Part shown: in pieces, positions 52,291 to 61,761 of the stretch
Numbering within the stretch: the stretch's first letter is position 1
Layout: each line of letters opens with the position of its first letter
Source of the DNA: Mageeibacillus sp. UBA5747
Lineage (GTDB): Bacteria > Bacillota > Clostridia > Saccharofermentanales > UBA5734
NCBI GenBank assembly: GCA_002419145.1
Contig: DIFN01000076.1
Coordinates: 62,001-126,000 of the forward strand
Reading direction: 5' to 3'
DNA length: 64,000 bases
Made by a program: the position numbers and the translations under genes
Notes under the pieces: model-generated
Told to the model about the DNA's origin: nothing
What the model saw: only the letters and a program-made list of their open reading frames with translations
Database searches by the model: none

Positions 52291-53057
52291 AATGCCAGTC
52301 AAAACCCTGGTCTGAGTTCTGGCACACACCGCAGAAACGCCAGAGTCTGTTCCTGTTTGTCCTGCTGTTATTGTTTGGTGTGATTGTGACCAACCACGTG
52401 ACCATGGTCAACAAGACCAAGGAACAGACGAACTTAGCTGATCTGTACAAAACCCGCCAGGAAGAACTGGATGTTGCCCTGGCCCAGTACGAAAGCCTGA
52501 CAGCGGAAAATGCCCGTCTGCTCAAGCTTAAAGAAGCTGCCATCGCCAAGGTTCTGAGCCAGGAAGGACAGCCCGAGCTCATGGACGAGCTCAAGCGCAT
52601 GCAAGTGCTTGCAGGCTTGACCGATGTGACTGGGCCGGGTCTGATTGTGACCTTGAATGACAAGCCAGGGTTTGATGTCATCCGCGATTCGGCAGATGCC
52701 ATTGTCCATGACAGCGATGTCCGCCATGTTCTCGAACTGCTCAAATCTACCGGAGCGGCAGCCCTTTCGGTCAACGACCAGAGGATTACCAATGCCTCCT
52801 ACATCTTTTGCATCGGCCCGACAATCCTGTGCAACATGCAGCGCCTGACACCGCCCTATGTGATCCGGGCTATTGGTCAGGATCCGCAAGCCATGGCTTT
52901 GAGCATCCAGAATGACCCCATGCTCAGCTTGCGCCAGACACCGGAAATCGGCCTGGTTGTCATGGTCGAAACATCTCCTGAAGTGACCTGCCCGGCCTTT
53001 GCCGGCGCGGACGATCTTCAACCTTACATAAACAGACTGGAGGTACCGGCTGGATGA
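52287..53057 (+). CDS. DUF881-family membrane-anchored protein (first of two)
   Basis: The 256-residue protein has one membrane helix (about 20-38), a coiled coil (about 45-90, KTRQEELDVALAQYESLTAENARLLKL) and a DUF881 domain (GLTDVTGPGLIVTLND, IVHDSDVRHVLELLKSTGAAALSVNDQRIT). Relatives in Bacillus (YlxW, YlxX) lie near division genes but have no proven role. It overlaps rluD by 4 bp if ATG 52287 is used and the next gene by 4 bp. Confidence 0.82.
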   Translation: MKCQSKPWSEFWHTPQKRQSLFLFVLLLLFGVIVTNHVTMVNKTKEQTNLADLYKTRQEELDVALAQYESLTAENARLLKLKEAAIAKVLSQEGQPELMDELKRMQVLAGLTDVTGPGLIVTLNDKPGFDVIRDSADAIVHDSDVRHVLELLKSTGAAALSVNDQRITNASYIFCIGPTILCNMQRLTPPYVIRAIGQDPQAMALSIQNDPMLSLRQTPEIGLVVMVETSPEVTCPAFAGADDLQPYINRLEVPAG

Positions 53058-53776
53058 AAACCAAAATAGTCCAATACACAGCCATGACAGTGATTTGTAT
53101 GATCCTTGGAATCCTGATCTCCCTGCAAATGAAAAATGTCAACGAAAACAAAGTGACAGCTGACAAACTGGAAGATTTGCAATACAAGCTGATCGACATC
53201 GCCAACAAAAATGCGGAATTGAACACCCGCAATGCTGAACTGTACCAATACATTTCCCAGCTGGAAAATGACTACGCCAAAGGCAGTGCCAGCATCGAAT
53301 CCATCATCAAGGAAAAGGAACGCCTGGCCATTTTTGCCGGCCTGCGCGAAGTCAAGAACTATGGCATCCAGATCGATATCAGCTGTTCGCCCGAAAGCCT
53401 GATCCGTGACAGTGTGATCCGAACCTTTGTCAACGACCTGAGGGCCCTGGGAGCCCAGGCTATTTCAGTCAACGATGAACGCCTGGTCGCAACATCGGAA
53501 ATCAGGGCCACGGCTTCGTCGATCATCATCAATGGCAATGGCTACAACCGCCAGGGAACCTTTACCATCCGGGCCATCACGGATCCCAGCAAAGAGGCTT
53601 ACATACTTTCCTACCTCGAAACCCTCAAAAAATCAGTCCTGTCGGATGCAACCCTGAGAAACGACCAGTATGAGATCTTGTTCCAGCCTGTCAAGGAACT
53701 TTACATTCCGGCATTGAGTGAAGACAGTCTGGCGTTTAAAATTGACTTGCTGATGCCAAAGACCACCGGGCAGTGA
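53054..53776 (+). CDS. DUF881-family membrane-anchored protein (second of two)
   Basis: The 240-residue protein repeats the layout of its neighbour: membrane helix (about 8-25), coiled coil (about 35-75, LQYKLIDIANKNAELNTRNAELYQYISQLENDY) and a DUF881 domain (GLREVKNYGIQIDISC, VIRTFVNDLRALGAQAISVNDERLV). Tandem copies suggest duplication and perhaps a heteromeric coiled-coil complex at the membrane. It overlaps the upstream copy by 4 bp and lies 22 bp before phoH. Confidence 0.82.
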   Translation: MKTKIVQYTAMTVICMILGILISLQMKNVNENKVTADKLEDLQYKLIDIANKNAELNTRNAELYQYISQLENDYAKGSASIESIIKEKERLAIFAGLREVKNYGIQIDISCSPESLIRDSVIRTFVNDLRALGAQAISVNDERLVATSEIRATASSIIINGNGYNRQGTFTIRAITDPSKEAYILSYLETLKKSVLSDATLRNDQYEILFQPVKELYIPALSEDSLAFKIDLLMPKTTGQ

Positions 53777-53798
53777 TGGAACGGAATGGGGCAAACGG

Positions 53799-54758
53799 AT
53801 GATGGATAAACACGTGATGGTTGACCGGCCGGAGATCGCGCAGACAGTGGCTGGCAGTTTCAATAGCCACTTTGATGTGATCGAAAAAATGCTCGCAGTC
53901 AAGATTGAGCTTGTCTCCGACGGCTTTGTGGTGATCGGTGACGGCCTGGATCTGGAGAAGGCCGTGGCAGTGATCGAGCGTTTGCTTGAACTGGCCCGGC
54001 AGGGTCATCCAGTCAATTTACAGTTGGTAACCTACCTGACCGATACCGCACGGGATGGCAACCTGGATCAAGTCATTCACTATGCTCCGGATTCGATTGC
54101 TGTCACAGCCAAAGGTCGGCCGATCAAAAGCAAAACCTTGGGCCAGCGCCAGTATGTGCAGGCAATCCGAGACCATGAGGTGACCTTTGCCATCGGCCCG
54201 GCAGGAACAGGCAAGACCTTCCTGGCTGTCGCCATGGCGGTCAACGCCTTCCATTCCCATGAGGTATCCAGGATCATCCTGACTCGCCCGGCGGTTGAAG
54301 CTGGCGAGAAGCTGGGCTTTTTGCCAGGTGACTTGCAAAACAAGGTTGATCCCTACATGCGCCCGCTCTATGATGCCCTGCATGAACTCATGGGTCCGGA
54401 ACAGTACCTGAAAAACTTGGAAAAGGGCCTGATCGAGGTCTCGCCTTTGGCCTACATGCGTGGCCGTACCCTGGACGAAGCGTTCATCATACTCGATGAA
54501 GCGCAAAACACCACCCCGGAGCAGATGAAAATGTTTCTGACTCGGCTGGGTTTCAATTCCCGGGCGGTCATCACCGGGGACATCACCCAGATTGATCTGC
54601 CAGGCGACCGGAAATCCGGTCTGAAAGAAGCCCGGAAGATTTTGTCTGATGTCGAGGGGGTGTCTTTTGTGGAGCTGACCCGGCGTGATGTGGTCCGGAA
54701 TGCCTTGGTCCAGCGGATCATCAAGGCATATGAACATGAAAATCAGAAGGGAGGCTAA
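53799..54758 (+). CDS. phoH: PhoH-like ATPase
   Basis: The 319-residue protein has a PhoH ATPase domain with Walker A GPAGTGKTFLAVAMAV near residue 132 and Walker B FIILDEAQNTTPEQMKMFLTR near 225. PhoH proteins are linked to RNA metabolism together with YbeY, and the operon here, phoH-pgpH-ybeY-era, is the classic one. An N-terminal KH-like region (about 20-70) is present. In spore formers yqfC-yqfD precede it; here DUF881 genes do. Confidence 0.93.
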   Translation: MMDKHVMVDRPEIAQTVAGSFNSHFDVIEKMLAVKIELVSDGFVVIGDGLDLEKAVAVIERLLELARQGHPVNLQLVTYLTDTARDGNLDQVIHYAPDSIAVTAKGRPIKSKTLGQRQYVQAIRDHEVTFAIGPAGTGKTFLAVAMAVNAFHSHEVSRIILTRPAVEAGEKLGFLPGDLQNKVDPYMRPLYDALHELMGPEQYLKNLEKGLIEVSPLAYMRGRTLDEAFIILDEAQNTTPEQMKMFLTRLGFNSRAVITGDITQIDLPGDRKSGLKEARKILSDVEGVSFVELTRRDVVRNALVQRIIKAYEHENQKGG

Positions 54759-54761
54759 CGA

Positions 54762-56870
54762 ATGAAACTGCCTGCCAAGATCCAGACGATCCTGACTTAT
54801 CTTCTGGTTCCTGTGCTTCTGATCATCGCGGTGGCGGCAATCTATTACGGATCAATACCAGAGAAATATCCACTGATGGTCGGAGACACCAGTCCCTACG
54901 ACATCACAGCTTCACGCAGCATCCGGGACAAGACGGCTACGGATCAGCGTGCCAATAAGGCAGCCGCTGATGTCGAAATTGTCGTGGTCCGTTCCGAAAC
55001 CATTGTCGCTGATGTCATGGGCCGCCTGGATCTGTTCTTTGACAAAATTGCTGCCAAGCGCACCGAAATTTTCCCTGAACCTGGCAGTAATGCAGATCCA
55101 GACCAGCCGGCGGCATCAGATGCGACCATTCGCGACTTGGTGACAGAGCTCGTGCACGACTTTGACCGGGACATGAACCTGGTCGTCTCCTCGGAAGACC
55201 TGGAAGCCTTTTTGCGCATGGATCCCGAGCGCTTCAGGAGTGTGCGCGGCCATGCCCGTTCCATCGCTACCCTGATCATGAGTGAGCCGGTTGATGCTTA
55301 TTCCTTGAATTCGGCTTTGAGCAGTCGGATTGAATCACTTGGCGACACGACGAATTTCAACCGTGAAGATGTGTCGTTGATCGGCAATGTCCTCGGGCTC
55401 ATCCTGGTACCCAACATCGCCTATGATTCCGTCGCCACAGAAAATGCCCGCAAGGCAGCCTATGATAAGGTTCAGAACAATCCCGTCATGATCAACCGCG
55501 GAGCCAGGATCATCTCCCAGGGCGATGTCATCACCAGCGAGTCCTATGAGCTGCTGAAAGAACTGGATCTGATCGAGACCGATGGCTTTGATTTCCGCTA
55601 CTTGATGGGTATCTTGCTGATGGTGCTGCCTTTGGCGTTCATTGCCTGGTTTTACCTGAAAAAGTACGAGAACGAATCGATCCATTTGCGCAACAACCGC
55701 ATTGCCTTGATCGTGGCCATTTTGATTCCGTTGATTGCTTCAGCCGCCATAGCCAGGGTCGAACCGCTGGCATCACCGATTTATTTCACAGCAGTCCTGC
55801 TGGCAGCCTATTACGGTTTTCGCACGTCCAGCCTGATGACGCTGCTCCTGACGATTGCCATCCTGCCCATGGCAGGCTTTGACCCCCTGTTTGCCGTCGT
55901 GGCCCTGAGTGGCAGCAGTGTCGCTTCCTTGTTCACGAAGGGTATTTCCCGCCGGGACAATTATGCCTACATCATCATAGCCACCGCCAGCACGAATTTC
56001 ATCACGACCCTGGCCTTTGGTATTCTCTTAAAAGAAGAATGGCCAACCATCAGCCTCAATTGTGCGATCACGGCACTCAGCGGGACGATTTCGGTCATAG
56101 CAGCCATTGGCATCATGCCGTTGTTTGAAATGATCTTCAATTCAGTTTCCCCCTTGCGTCTGATCGAACTTTCCCAGCCAGGCAATCCGCTGTTGCGACG
56201 CCTGTTTATCGAAGCGCCGGGCACGTCCCAGCACAGCATGATGGTGGCCAATCTGGCAGACGCTGCTGCCGAAGCCATCGGGGCCAATCCACTCCTGGCC
56301 CGCGTGGGCGCATATTACCATGACATCGGTAAGCTGGAGTCCCCGATGATGTTCACCGAAAACCAGTCCGGGGAAAACCCTCATGATAGCCTCGATCCGG
56401 CTGAAAGTGCCCGGATTATCCTGGGACATCCGGATGCCGGAGTGAGGATCGCCCGCCGCTACCGCCTGCCAGCGCCCCTGATCAACATCATCCAGGAGCA
56501 CCATGGCTCCACCATGCAAGCCTTTTTCTACCAGAAGGCCAGGCAACTGGCAGAAGAGAACGCAACAGCAGAACCCGATCCTGGCCTGTTCCGCTACCGC
56601 TGTCCCATCCCTTCCAGCCGGGAATCCGCCATTGTCATGCTGTCGGACTCAGTCGAAGCCGCCATGAAATCGACCAGCACGCACCAGCTCGAAGCCGCAG
56701 AGAGCCTGATCCGCCGGATCATCAAGATCAAGAATGAACAAGACCAGCTGGTCCACTCAGGCTTGTCTTTCAGAGACATCGAAACCATCATCGCCTCGTT
56801 CCTGCAAGTCTATGCCGGACATTTCCACGAAAGGGTCAAATACCCCGATGCAAATCCAGTTCGTCAATAA
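54762..56870 (+). CDS. pgpH: 7TM-HD phosphodiesterase, PgpH/YqfF-like (c-di-AMP hydrolase)
   Basis: The 702-residue membrane protein has an N-terminal helix (about 9-28), a large extracytoplasmic 7TMR-HDED-type domain (about 40-275), seven membrane helices (about 280-460) and a cytoplasmic HD domain (SQHSMMVANLADAAAEAIGANPLLARVGAYYHDIGKL, HPDAGVRIARRY, QEHHGSTMQAFFYQ). PgpH hydrolyses the second messenger c-di-AMP. All HD metal ligands are visible. It lies 3 bp after phoH and overlaps ybeY by 23 bp. Confidence 0.93.
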   Translation: MKLPAKIQTILTYLLVPVLLIIAVAAIYYGSIPEKYPLMVGDTSPYDITASRSIRDKTATDQRANKAAADVEIVVVRSETIVADVMGRLDLFFDKIAAKRTEIFPEPGSNADPDQPAASDATIRDLVTELVHDFDRDMNLVVSSEDLEAFLRMDPERFRSVRGHARSIATLIMSEPVDAYSLNSALSSRIESLGDTTNFNREDVSLIGNVLGLILVPNIAYDSVATENARKAAYDKVQNNPVMINRGARIISQGDVITSESYELLKELDLIETDGFDFRYLMGILLMVLPLAFIAWFYLKKYENESIHLRNNRIALIVAILIPLIASAAIARVEPLASPIYFTAVLLAAYYGFRTSSLMTLLLTIAILPMAGFDPLFAVVALSGSSVASLFTKGISRRDNYAYIIIATASTNFITTLAFGILLKEEWPTISLNCAITALSGTISVIAAIGIMPLFEMIFNSVSPLRLIELSQPGNPLLRRLFIEAPGTSQHSMMVANLADAAAEAIGANPLLARVGAYYHDIGKLESPMMFTENQSGENPHDSLDPAESARIILGHPDAGVRIARRYRLPAPLINIIQEHHGSTMQAFFYQKARQLAEENATAEPDPGLFRYRCPIPSSRESAIVMLSDSVEAAMKSTSTHQLEAAESLIRRIIKIKNEQDQLVHSGLSFRDIETIIASFLQVYAGHFHERVKYPDANPVRQ

Positions 56871-57399
56871 GCAGCGCAAATATCCCACCGAGCAAGCCAA
56901 AGCCTTGATTGAAGCCATCCTCGGTGAACTAGAAACTCAAGTCACTTTTTGCCGCCAGATGAAAAAGAAAGGGATCACCTGTGCCCTTGCTGTCACCTTC
57001 ACCAGTCGGTCGGAAATCCGCCGGATCAATGCTAACACCCGTGGAATGGATACAGTCACCGATGTCCTGTCCTTTCCCATGCTGGAGCTTGCCGACGGCT
57101 TTCTCCAAGCGCCTTTGCAGGTCTCTGACCTCGATCGTTCCTCCAGCCAGCCGGTCGTATTTCTCGGGGACATCCTGATTTGCCTGGAGAAAGCCGAGCT
57201 GCAAGCTAAACAGCTGGGGCACCGGTTTGAACGTGAGATTGCGTTCCTGGCTGCTCATGGCTTTCTCCATTTGCTTGGGTATGATCACGATACACCCGAG
57301 CGTGAAAAGAACATGCTGCGCCAGCAGCGGGCTGCCCTTTTGAAATTGGGCCTGAACCGCGACGCAGCTATTAAAGCAGGACAAGGAGATCTTTCATGA
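56848..57399 (+). CDS. ybeY: Endoribonuclease YbeY
   Basis: YbeY is a zinc RNase needed for 16S rRNA 3' maturation and ribosome quality control. The 183-residue product has the zinc motif HGFLHLLGYDHD near residue 140, and INANTRGMDTVTDVLSFP for substrate binding. ATG 56848 gives the family N-terminus MQIQFVNKQ; the frame is open further upstream only because it overlaps pgpH. The stop overlaps era by 4 bp. Confidence 0.95.
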   Translation: MQIQFVNKQRKYPTEQAKALIEAILGELETQVTFCRQMKKKGITCALAVTFTSRSEIRRINANTRGMDTVTDVLSFPMLELADGFLQAPLQVSDLDRSSSQPVVFLGDILICLEKAELQAKQLGHRFEREIAFLAAHGFLHLLGYDHDTPEREKNMLRQQRAALLKLGLNRDAAIKAGQGDLS

Positions 57400-58316
57400 C
57401 TGAATCACCCGAATTTCGTTCCGGTTTCGTATCGCTCGTCGGCCGGCCCAATGTCGGAAAATCGACGTTGCTCAATCAGCTGGCGGGTCAACGCCTGGCC
57501 ATCACGTCTCCCAAACCTCAGACCACACGTTCGACCATCCGGGCCATCCTGGACGAGCCAGATGTCCAGATCGTCTTTGTCGACACGCCTGGTCTGCACC
57601 AGCCAAAAAGTAAGTTGGGTCGCTACATGGCTGATTCAGCCCGTATGGCACTGGCTGAATCGGATATCGTGCTGCTTTTGATTGAGGCCGGATTTTCGCC
57701 CCGGGTCCTGGACTTGGAAAGAAAGGTGCTCGAACAGCTCAAAGGCAGCGAGAAACCTGTCATTCTGGTCATCAACAAAGTCGATGTCAATGAAAAGGAA
57801 GCCCTGCTGCCATTGATTGCAGCTTTCAGTCAGGCCTACGACTTTACGGCCGTCATCCCGGTCAGTGCCAAGACCGGCGACGGAATGGACGTACTGGTCG
57901 GAGAAATCAAGAAACACTTGCAACCGGGGCCTCGTTATTTTCCGGAAGACAGCCTGACCGACCAGACAGAGCGCATGATCGCAGCGGAATTGATCCGGGA
58001 GCAGATCCTGAAAAAGACCCACGAGGAAATTCCCCACGGCACTGCAGTGTCGATCGAATCGTTCAAGGAAACATTCAACGATGCGGGTGAACGCGTCCGG
58101 GTCACCATTGAAGCGACCATCCTGTGCGAGAGGGATACCCACAAAGGCATCATCATCGGCAAGCACGGCAGCATGTTGACGGCCATCGGAACCGATGCCC
58201 GCAAGGAGATCGAAGCCATGCTGGACTGCCCATGTTATCTGGATCTGTTCATCCGAGTCAGGGAAGACTGGCGCAACCGCCAGAACATCCTCAATGACTT
58301 GGGCTACCACTCCTGA
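57396..58316 (+). CDS. era: GTPase Era
   Basis: Era binds 16S rRNA and helps 30S assembly. The 306-residue protein has G1 GRPNVGKSTLLNQL, the G2 segment PQTTRSTIRAI, G3 VDTPG, G4 NKVD, and a C-terminal KH domain (RDTHKGIIIGKHGSMLTAIG). All GTPase motifs are intact. dgkA and cdd, which separate ybeY and era in Bacillus, are missing. Confidence 0.97.
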   Translation: MTESPEFRSGFVSLVGRPNVGKSTLLNQLAGQRLAITSPKPQTTRSTIRAILDEPDVQIVFVDTPGLHQPKSKLGRYMADSARMALAESDIVLLLIEAGFSPRVLDLERKVLEQLKGSEKPVILVINKVDVNEKEALLPLIAAFSQAYDFTAVIPVSAKTGDGMDVLVGEIKKHLQPGPRYFPEDSLTDQTERMIAAELIREQILKKTHEEIPHGTAVSIESFKETFNDAGERVRVTIEATILCERDTHKGIIIGKHGSMLTAIGTDARKEIEAMLDCPCYLDLFIRVREDWRNRQNILNDLGYHS

Positions 58317-58322
58317 ACCCCG

Positions 58323-59066
58323 ATGTCCCATGAGCACGTCCGTGGTTTTGTTCTGCGGGAGGTCGCAATCGGTGAAGCGGACCGGCTGATTGAGATCCTC
58401 ACGGCTCAGAAAGGACTGGTGACGGCTCTGGCACGGGGATCGCGGCGGGTCAAAAGTCCCTTACTGGCTGCGACGCAGATGTTCGCTCTGAGCGATTTCA
58501 CCCTGTTCAACTATAAAGGCCGCACCACCATCGATTCAGCCGAACTGGTTGAACCTTTCCTGCGCCTGCGCGAAGACCTCGACCGACTGGTCTGTGCCGC
58601 CCATCTGGCGGAAGTTTTCCTCGATCTCGTGCGCGATGACCTGTCAGATGACCGGATGTATGTTCTGTGGGCCTATTCCTGCCATGCCATCCTGAGCCAG
58701 CCGGATCCACTCCTCGTGACGCATGTTGCCCAGCTCAAGGCTCTGGCAGTCTCAGGATTCACCCCGCAGATATCTTGCTACCAGACAAGCAAAAGCACCC
58801 CGGTCGGCGAAGGCTGGTATGACTTCAAATCGCATGGCCTGGTTGGCCCGGAAGACTTCAGGCCTGCTTCAGACCAGGATGTGATGCGCTTATCGGCACC
58901 TGCGCTGGCTTGCCTCAACCATGTCCTCCAGAGCCCCGTCGAACGTCTGTTTGCTTTCAACGTGTCTGAAACAGTCCACAAAGAAATCCGTGCGTTTTCC
59001 GAACACTATCTAACCGTCATCATGGAAAAAAAATATCAGCGCCTCTTGTTGCTTCAGGATTTGTGA
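58323..59066 (+). CDS. recO: DNA repair protein RecO
   Basis: RecO loads RecA on SSB-coated DNA with RecR. The 247-residue product starts with an OB fold (VRGFVLREVAIGEADRLIEILTAQKGLVTALARGSRR) followed by the helical C-terminal domain. The usual four-cysteine zinc knuckle is reduced: only Cys in PQISCYQTSK remains in that region, so zinc binding is probably lost. The gene follows era after 6 bp, the normal order, and overlaps the convergent helicase gene by 13 bp. Confidence 0.93.
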   Translation: MSHEHVRGFVLREVAIGEADRLIEILTAQKGLVTALARGSRRVKSPLLAATQMFALSDFTLFNYKGRTTIDSAELVEPFLRLREDLDRLVCAAHLAEVFLDLVRDDLSDDRMYVLWAYSCHAILSQPDPLLVTHVAQLKALAVSGFTPQISCYQTSKSTPVGEGWYDFKSHGLVGPEDFRPASDQDVMRLSAPALACLNHVLQSPVERLFAFNVSETVHKEIRAFSEHYLTVIMEKKYQRLLLLQDL

Positions 59067-61558
59067 CTGGACCAGAAGTCCCTGAGCATCTGGACCATGG
59101 TTTCCTGGTCTGCGATCTCGGCCGGCCGCCAATCCCGGGGGAACAAAGCCCTGTATTCTGGTTTTTTATACCGGTCATCGATTAAAAGCACAAAGCCTGT
59201 GTCTGATTCCGAGCGAATAACCCGGCCGGCTGCTTGCTGGACTTTGTTAAAACCAGGGAACTGGTAGGCATATTCAAACCCCCGGCCTAGACGGCTGGCA
59301 AAATATTGGCTCATGATCTCACGCTCCGGGCTGATCTGGGGTAAGCCAACGCCCACGATCACCACGCCGCTGAGCCGTTCTCCCGTCAAATCGATGCCTT
59401 CATTGAACAAACTGCCCAGGACAGCCAGTCCAACCAGGGTTTTGTTGCCGAATTGCTCGAACCGGTTGAGGAACGCCTGCTTTTGCTTTTCATCCATGCT
59501 GGGAATCTGGACGATAAAATCCAGGTCGGAGCGATTTTTTTGTTGCCTGAGGATCTGGCGGACTTTAGCAAGATAGGCGTAGGAAGGCAGAAATACCAGG
59601 TAATTGCCGATCCGGGTCCGGACGGCAGCCAGGATTTCCTCCACGATGGGCTCGATGGTCGCTGTGCGATCCCGGAAACGCGTTGAAAAGCGCGTTTCCA
59701 AGAGGACAAGGAAATTTTCCGGCGGAAAAGGCGAAGGTAAGCTGAGCTTTTCCGGTGGACTGCTGCTGGCATCACTATCCAGCAGTCCGATGTAATAATC
59801 AATTGGATTCAGTGTGGCTGAAAAAAAGACGACGGGATGGCGGTCACGGTATACATCGGTCAGGAAAACCGACGCATCGAGACACATCAAACGGACCTTG
59901 GTAGCCTTGGCCTCCTGGAAAGCGGTCGTTATATAAGCCGGACCATAGAACAGCTCTGCCACTTTGCTGAAAAAATGCGCTGCCAAGAACAGGTCGAGAA
60001 TCTTTTTGGAATCAGGTTCATCGGCATGATCATCCAGATACTGACGGCTAAAATGGATCATCGGGCCGAGGAGCTTTAAGAGCTGCAACGGTTTTTGAGT
60101 CATGGCCAGGAACTGGTCACTTTGCATCAGGCGACCGGTCTGGTCGGGCTCTACAGCTGCAAAACCGGTCAGGCCTGGGGCCGAAAGCCCCTGGCCATCG
60201 GCTGCAGCTGGCTTGATTTCCAGCGTCAGCCGTTCTCTGTACTGGTCCAGCCGCAGCAGTGCCTGGGCCAGATAAGGATGGTGGTCCTTGATCACCGGCA
60301 AAGCTTCCTGGATGAGGGAAAAGTCAAAATCAGCGCTGTACATGCCCCGGGAACGATCCGGCAGATTATGTGCTTCGTCCACCAGAACCAGATGGGTTTG
60401 GTCGGAGTTGTTAAAAAATCGGTCCAGCTGGATCCGTGGGTCAAAGACATAATTGTAGTCACCGATGATGACATCACAGTAAAGAGCGTAATCAAGTGAC
60501 AGCTCAAAGGGACAGACTTGGCGGGTCTGGGCAACGGACCGGATCTGCTCGGGATGACAATGTCCACCCATTTGCAAAAGGTCAGCCAGAGCTGCCGGCA
60601 GATATTGGTAATAGGAGATGGCATATGGGCACAGGCGGACATTGCAAAACAGCTCGGGTGCCAGGCAGCTTTTCTCCTTGGCCCGCAGAGTCAGGCTGCG
60701 CAGAAACAAACCCTGGGCTCGCAAATCATGCAGAGCTTGCTCAGCTACTTTGCGGGTCGATGTCATGGCTGTCAGATAGAAAACCCGGTCAATTTGATGA
60801 TGTGCAAGCAGCCGGATGGCAGGGAACAGGACGGACAGGGTCTTGCCAGTTCCGGTGGGTGCCTGGGCAAAGAGCACGCCTTTTTGCCTGGCGATACCAA
60901 CGACTTCCTGCATCAGCCGTTTCTGGCCCGGACGCAAGGCAGAAAAAGGGAAGGGGCAGGTCTTGGCGCTTTCATCACGCAGCTTGTGGCCGGAGAGGAT
61001 CTGGCTGGCCAGGCTGGCAAAGCGCTCGGCTGTCTCCAGGAAAAAATCGTGCAAGTCTTGCCGGGTTTCCGTGCGACGATGCTCGATGAGTTCGAACGTT
61101 TCCTGGCTGATGTAGCATAGACCCAGGGTGATTTTGGGCTGGTCTGACCCAAGCAGAAAAAGATGGGCATACAGTCTGGCCTGAGCCCAGTGGACTGGAT
61201 CCCCTTGCTCGGGCAAGAAACGGGCTGATCCGGCAAAACTTTTGGCTTCGATCAGGACCGTTTGGTTGTCCTCCTGCACCACCAGGTCACAGCGACCGCT
61301 GACCTGGAGCCGGACTGTCTGGCAGGCGACTTCGCCGCTGAGGCGATGCTCAGCTGAGACAGCATCTTTACCCAGCCGCTCGATGTAATGACGGACCAGT
61401 TTCTGGTGCAAACGTGTGCCCTCCGCACCGCTGACGGAAGCATAGGCTGGTCCGCCCAACCCGCCCTGGTGATGGACCGCTTCGGCCAGGGTCCGGACGG
61501 CAACCGGCAAAACTGGCAGGGCAGGGGGCTGCTGAGATGGGGGTGATTCATGTGCCAT
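59054..61558 (-). CDS. DinG/XPD-type helicase with N-terminal PD-(D/E)XK nuclease-like domain
   Basis: The 834-residue protein begins with a nuclease-like domain (about 50-170) whose GRCDLVV...VLIEAKS matches the D...ExK active site of PD-(D/E)XK nucleases. A superfamily 2 helicase follows: APTGTGKT (Walker A), four-cysteine cluster region (KSCLAPELFCNVRLCPYA...QVCPFE) as in iron-sulfur XPD/DinG enzymes, VDEAHNLPDR (DEAH box), and QAAGRVIRSESDTG (motif VI). It should unwind DNA 5' to 3'. Start ATG 61558 has AAAGGA upstream; the frame is open further up through a terminator and tRNA gene, which is not coding. Confidence 0.88.
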   Translation of the reverse strand: MAHESPPSQQPPALPVLPVAVRTLAEAVHHQGGLGGPAYASVSGAEGTRLHQKLVRHYIERLGKDAVSAEHRLSGEVACQTVRLQVSGRCDLVVQEDNQTVLIEAKSFAGSARFLPEQGDPVHWAQARLYAHLFLLGSDQPKITLGLCYISQETFELIEHRRTETRQDLHDFFLETAERFASLASQILSGHKLRDESAKTCPFPFSALRPGQKRLMQEVVGIARQKGVLFAQAPTGTGKTLSVLFPAIRLLAHHQIDRVFYLTAMTSTRKVAEQALHDLRAQGLFLRSLTLRAKEKSCLAPELFCNVRLCPYAISYYQYLPAALADLLQMGGHCHPEQIRSVAQTRQVCPFELSLDYALYCDVIIGDYNYVFDPRIQLDRFFNNSDQTHLVLVDEAHNLPDRSRGMYSADFDFSLIQEALPVIKDHHPYLAQALLRLDQYRERLTLEIKPAAADGQGLSAPGLTGFAAVEPDQTGRLMQSDQFLAMTQKPLQLLKLLGPMIHFSRQYLDDHADEPDSKKILDLFLAAHFFSKVAELFYGPAYITTAFQEAKATKVRLMCLDASVFLTDVYRDRHPVVFFSATLNPIDYYIGLLDSDASSSPPEKLSLPSPFPPENFLVLLETRFSTRFRDRTATIEPIVEEILAAVRTRIGNYLVFLPSYAYLAKVRQILRQQKNRSDLDFIVQIPSMDEKQKQAFLNRFEQFGNKTLVGLAVLGSLFNEGIDLTGERLSGVVIVGVGLPQISPEREIMSQYFASRLGRGFEYAYQFPGFNKVQQAAGRVIRSESDTGFVLLIDDRYKKPEYRALFPRDWRPAEIADQETMVQMLRDFWSSHKS

Positions 61559-61610
61559 TTCAGCGGCCGTCCTTTCTTGAATGAGGTTTTTGCCACAAAA
61601 AATATTCATG

Positions 61611-61658
61611 GAAAACAAAAACTGCATCGCCTGTGCTGTTACACGAAACGATGCAGTT
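61611..61658 (-). terminator. Terminator of tRNA-Leu(CAG)
   Basis: On the minus strand AACTGCATCG and CGATGCAGTT form a 10-bp stem, followed by TTTGTTTT. It lies between the tRNA and the helicase gene. Confidence 0.87.
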
Positions 61659-61663
61659 CTTGA

Positions 61664-61750
61664 TGGTGCGGAGAACAGGACTTGAACCTGCATGACCTCT
61701 CGATCACTAGTACCTGAAACTAGCGCGTCTGCCAATTCCGCCATCCCCGC
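61664..61750 (-). tRNA. tRNA-Leu (CAG)
   Basis: An 87-nt class II tRNA with acceptor GCGGGGA/TCTCCGC, anticodon stem CTAGT/ACTAG with loop TTCAGGT (anticodon CAG), a long variable arm and encoded CCA. Confidence 0.95.
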
Positions 61751-61761
61751 GGGACGTTGAT

